Below are positions 62,107-64,000 of a DNA stretch of 64,000 nucleotides, one piece after another (the stretch's first letter is position 1; each line of letters begins with the position of its first letter). The stretch comes from Hyphomicrobiaceae bacterium. GTDB taxonomy: Bacteria > Pseudomonadota > Alphaproteobacteria > Rhizobiales > Hyphomicrobiaceae. The position numbers and the translations under genes were made by a program. The notes beneath the pieces are model-generated. The model worked only from the letters and a program-made list of their open reading frames with translations. It had not been told where the DNA came from and did no database searches. The stretch lies in contig JALHOW010000003.1 of assembly GCA_022842785.1 (NCBI GenBank), forward strand, positions 434,001 to 498,000, in the 5' to 3' direction.

Positions 62107-63390
62107 ATGACCGCTCCACGCCCATCCAAGACACACATCGGAAATCACAAGCTTCACCCGGAGACGCTGATGCTGGGATACGGGTTTGACCCGCTCCTGT
62201 CTGAAGGCGCAGTGAAGCCGCCGGTATTCCTCACGTCCACCTTCGTTTTCAAGTCGGCCGAAGAAGGGCGCGATTTCTTCGACTACACGGCCGGCCGGCG
62301 ACTGCCGCCGAAGGGCTCGGCAGCCGGGCTCGTCTATTCGCGCTTCAACCATCCCAACAGCGAGATTGTCGAAGAGCGCCTCGCTGTCTACGAGGAGGCC
62401 GAAGCCTGCATTCTGTTCTCATCCGGCATGTCCGCTATCGCGACGACGACACTCGCCTTCGCGCGCCCCGGAGATGTCGTCGTGCATTCGCAGCCTCTCT
62501 ATGGCGGCACCGAGACGCTTCTTTCGCGCACTTTGGAGCCGCTCGGCATCCAAGCCGTGGGCTTCGCAAATGGTGTCGACGAAGCGAGCGTGCGCGAGGC
62601 CGTATCGCAGGCGGAAGCGAAAGGCCGCATCGCCCTGTTTCTCATAGAGACACCTTCAAACCCGCTGAATACGCTGGTCGATATTCGCCTGATCAGGCGC
62701 ATCGCGGACGAGGTCTCGGATCGGCAAGCGCACAGAGCCGTCGTGTTCTGCGACAATACGCTGTTGGGGCCTCTGTTCCAGAAGCCGCTGGCGCTTGGAG
62801 CGGATATTTCGGCGTACTCTCTGACAAAGTATGTCGGAGGGCACTCCGATCTGATCGCGGGTGCGGTACTCGGTAGCGCTGCTGTGACAAAGCCGGTGAA
62901 GCTTCTGCGCGGCGCAATAGGGACGCAGCTCGATCCGCATTCGTGCTGGATGCTGGGCCGCTCTCTCGAAACGCTGGAGCTCAGGATGGTGCGTGCCAAT
63001 CGCAACGCAGCCGTTATCGCCAAGTTTCTGCTCGAGCATCCGGCGGTCGCCAAAGTGCATTATCTGCCGTTTCTCGAAGCGCGCACACCACAGCGTCGTG
63101 TCTTCAAGGCACAGTGCAAGGCGGCTGGGTCGACATTCTCATTCGATATCAAGGGCGGCCAACCACCGGCCTTCCGCTTTCTGAACCGGCTGGAAATTTT
63201 CAAGCTGGCCGTCAGCCTGGGCGGCACCGAGTCGCTCGCCTGCCATCCTGGCACAACGACGCATTCCGGCGTGCCAGCCGAGGTCCGCGAGAAGATCGGC
63301 GTTGGTGACGCGACCATCCGCCTGTCGATCGGTATCGAACACCCCGACGACCTCATCGCCGATCTCACGCAAGCGTTGGCGAGCGGTTAA
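62107..63390 (+). CDS. Cystathionine gamma-synthase-family PLP enzyme
   Basis: A 427-residue Cys/Met-metabolism PLP enzyme. It has [35 protein letters not shown] (phosphate-binding), [20 protein letters not shown] (Asp for pyridine N) and the Schiff-base Lys K241 in [11 protein letters not shown]. The C-terminal [21 protein letters not shown] is typical. Family members make or break cystathionine, homocysteine or methionine; the substitutions do not let me choose. No SAM riboswitch is visible in the 92-base leader. Confidence 0.9.
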   Translation: MTAPRPSKTHIGNHKLHPETLMLGYGFDPLLSEGAVKPPVFLTSTFVFKSAEEGRDFFDYTAGRRLPPKGSAAGLVYSRFNHPNSEIVEERLAVYEEAEACILFSSGMSAIATTTLAFARPGDVVVHSQPLYGGTETLLSRTLEPLGIQAVGFANGVDEASVREAVSQAEAKGRIALFLIETPSNPLNTLVDIRLIRRIADEVSDRQAHRAVVFCDNTLLGPLFQKPLALGADISAYSLTKYVGGHSDLIAGAVLGSAAVTKPVKLLRGAIGTQLDPHSCWMLGRSLETLELRMVRANRNAAVIAKFLLEHPAVAKVHYLPFLEARTPQRRVFKAQCKAAGSTFSFDIKGGQPPAFRFLNRLEIFKLAVSLGGTESLACHPGTTTHSGVPAEVREKIGVGDATIRLSIGIEHPDDLIADLTQALASG

Positions 63391-63439
63391 GCCTTGCGGG
63401 TCTGCACGACATCAAGCTCAGGGCGGAACTTTGCTCGAC

Positions 63440-63991
63440 CTAGGTGAAGCGGAACACGGCAGCCGCGACAGCACATGTCCACAGTCCGGCACGCTCGCCC
63501 TCCGCGAAGGCCGTGATGGACTTGCTGCCGATGATCAGGCTGCTCGTCTCATAGACCCGCTTGCGTTCGTTCCAGGCAGCATCCGGTTCGAACTCGATCC
63601 CTAGCGTTGACGCCAGCATGGTCGCCGCGAGGTCTTCGGCGTAGTCGCCGCTCTGCAGCTCATCCATGCCATACCCATGATGCTCCGATATGTAGCCGTA
63701 CATGGAGGGATCGGAGGGTCGCGCCAAACCGATGCTCGAGTTGATGCGGCGACCGGGCTCATTCGTCTCTGATCGCGCCATGACGGCGAAGGTGATCTCA
63801 CCAGGCTGAAGTGTGGCGACACCGGCGTCCCGTCCCAACTCGATACAGCCGGGAGGCAGGATCGAGGACACTGTCACGAGGTTCTGCTGCTCGATGTCGG
63901 CGTCGCGTAGCGCGAGCTCGAAGGCGGTCAACCGCTCTTTGTGTGTGCCAATGCCGTTAGTGAGGAAGAAGCTCTTCGGAATAGGGAACAT
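63440..63991 (-). CDS. Pyruvoyl-dependent arginine decarboxylase
   Basis: A 183-residue proenzyme making agmatine from arginine. The self-cleavage site is S42-S43 in NLVTVSSILPPGC, giving a beta chain of about 42 residues and an alpha chain whose Ser becomes the pyruvoyl group. FPIPKSFFLTNGIG and GLARPSDPSMYGYISEHHGYGM match the family. The C-terminus is complete (AVAAAVFRFT). The ATG at 63991 lies nine bases from the window end, so upstream partners are not visible. The family is best known in archaea and chlamydiae; bacterial copies are scattered. Confidence 0.9.
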   Translation of the reverse strand: MFPIPKSFFLTNGIGTHKERLTAFELALRDADIEQQNLVTVSSILPPGCIELGRDAGVATLQPGEITFAVMARSETNEPGRRINSSIGLARPSDPSMYGYISEHHGYGMDELQSGDYAEDLAATMLASTLGIEFEPDAAWNERKRVYETSSLIIGSKSITAFAEGERAGLWTCAVAAAVFRFT

Positions 63992-64000
63992 GACTTTCGC

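Overview
The window is GC-rich DNA (mid-60s % by eye) from an alphaproteobacterium, most likely of the order Hyphomicrobiales. The reasons are two phasins plus an intracellular PHB depolymerase, a FixK/FNR-type regulator without N-terminal cluster cysteines, a perfect CtrA-type box, MlaC and SPOR-domain envelope genes, and short palindromes of the kind scattered through rhizobial genomes. I cannot fix the genus. I see no rRNA, tRNA, CRISPR array, transposase, integrase or phage gene. It reads as ordinary chromosome with a patch of repeat-rich accessory DNA near its left end.

1-6590: a 3'-end gene fragment, uvrA with a downstream cupin, then a repeat-rich stretch. Here a large palindrome and copies of a MITE-like element (terminal inverted repeats of about 35 bp) bracket a degenerate stand-alone receiver protein and a chromosomal fosX (fosfomycin hydrolase). 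6591-10018: five tandem NTF2/SnoaL-like paralogues on the minus strand, interrupted by one GNAT acetyltransferase. 10190-19455: metabolic genes. They comprise two short-chain dehydrogenases (one lacking the catalytic Tyr/Lys), a TcuA-like flavoprotein, a two-domain FkbM-like/discoidin protein, and an aconitase-family LeuC-LeuD pair followed by MmgE/PrpD, which together suggest tri- or dicarboxylate catabolism.

19523-34562: envelope and redox genes (MlaC, NodB-type polysaccharide deacetylase, AhpD-like and FrnE-like proteins, PilZ, M29 aminopeptidase), a phasin, a secreted coiled-coil protein, small-molecule enzymes (ABM-fold, GST, methyltransferase, glyoxalase, arylformamidase-like hydrolase), a YdjM-type membrane protein, a TetR regulator and pyridoxal kinase. 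34590-43341: a FAD oxidoreductase and a molybdopterin oxidoreductase on the same strand, an outer-membrane barrel, a divergent FixK-like/OmpR-family regulator pair, an MsbA-like ABC exporter, tandem palindromes, and a second phasin with a clear intrinsic terminator.

43729-52313: cell-wall genes (D,D-carboxypeptidase with SPOR domain, a secreted unknown, MltB-like transglycosylase), a DHA2 efflux pump, an unusual protein joining a Clp N-domain to a long coiled coil, and a homoserine-dehydrogenase-like oxidoreductase with a SAF domain. 52404-64000: a membrane-anchored unknown, uvrB carrying a palindromic repeat translated in frame, a GST divergent from phaZ, an SDR, a possible 27-codon membrane peptide, a periplasmic peroxiredoxin, AMP nucleosidase, a cystathionine gamma-synthase-family enzyme and pyruvoyl-dependent arginine decarboxylase. 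The phaZ promoter and the second phasin promoter share the 11-mer GCGCTGCACAA, a candidate operator for PHB-cycle control.
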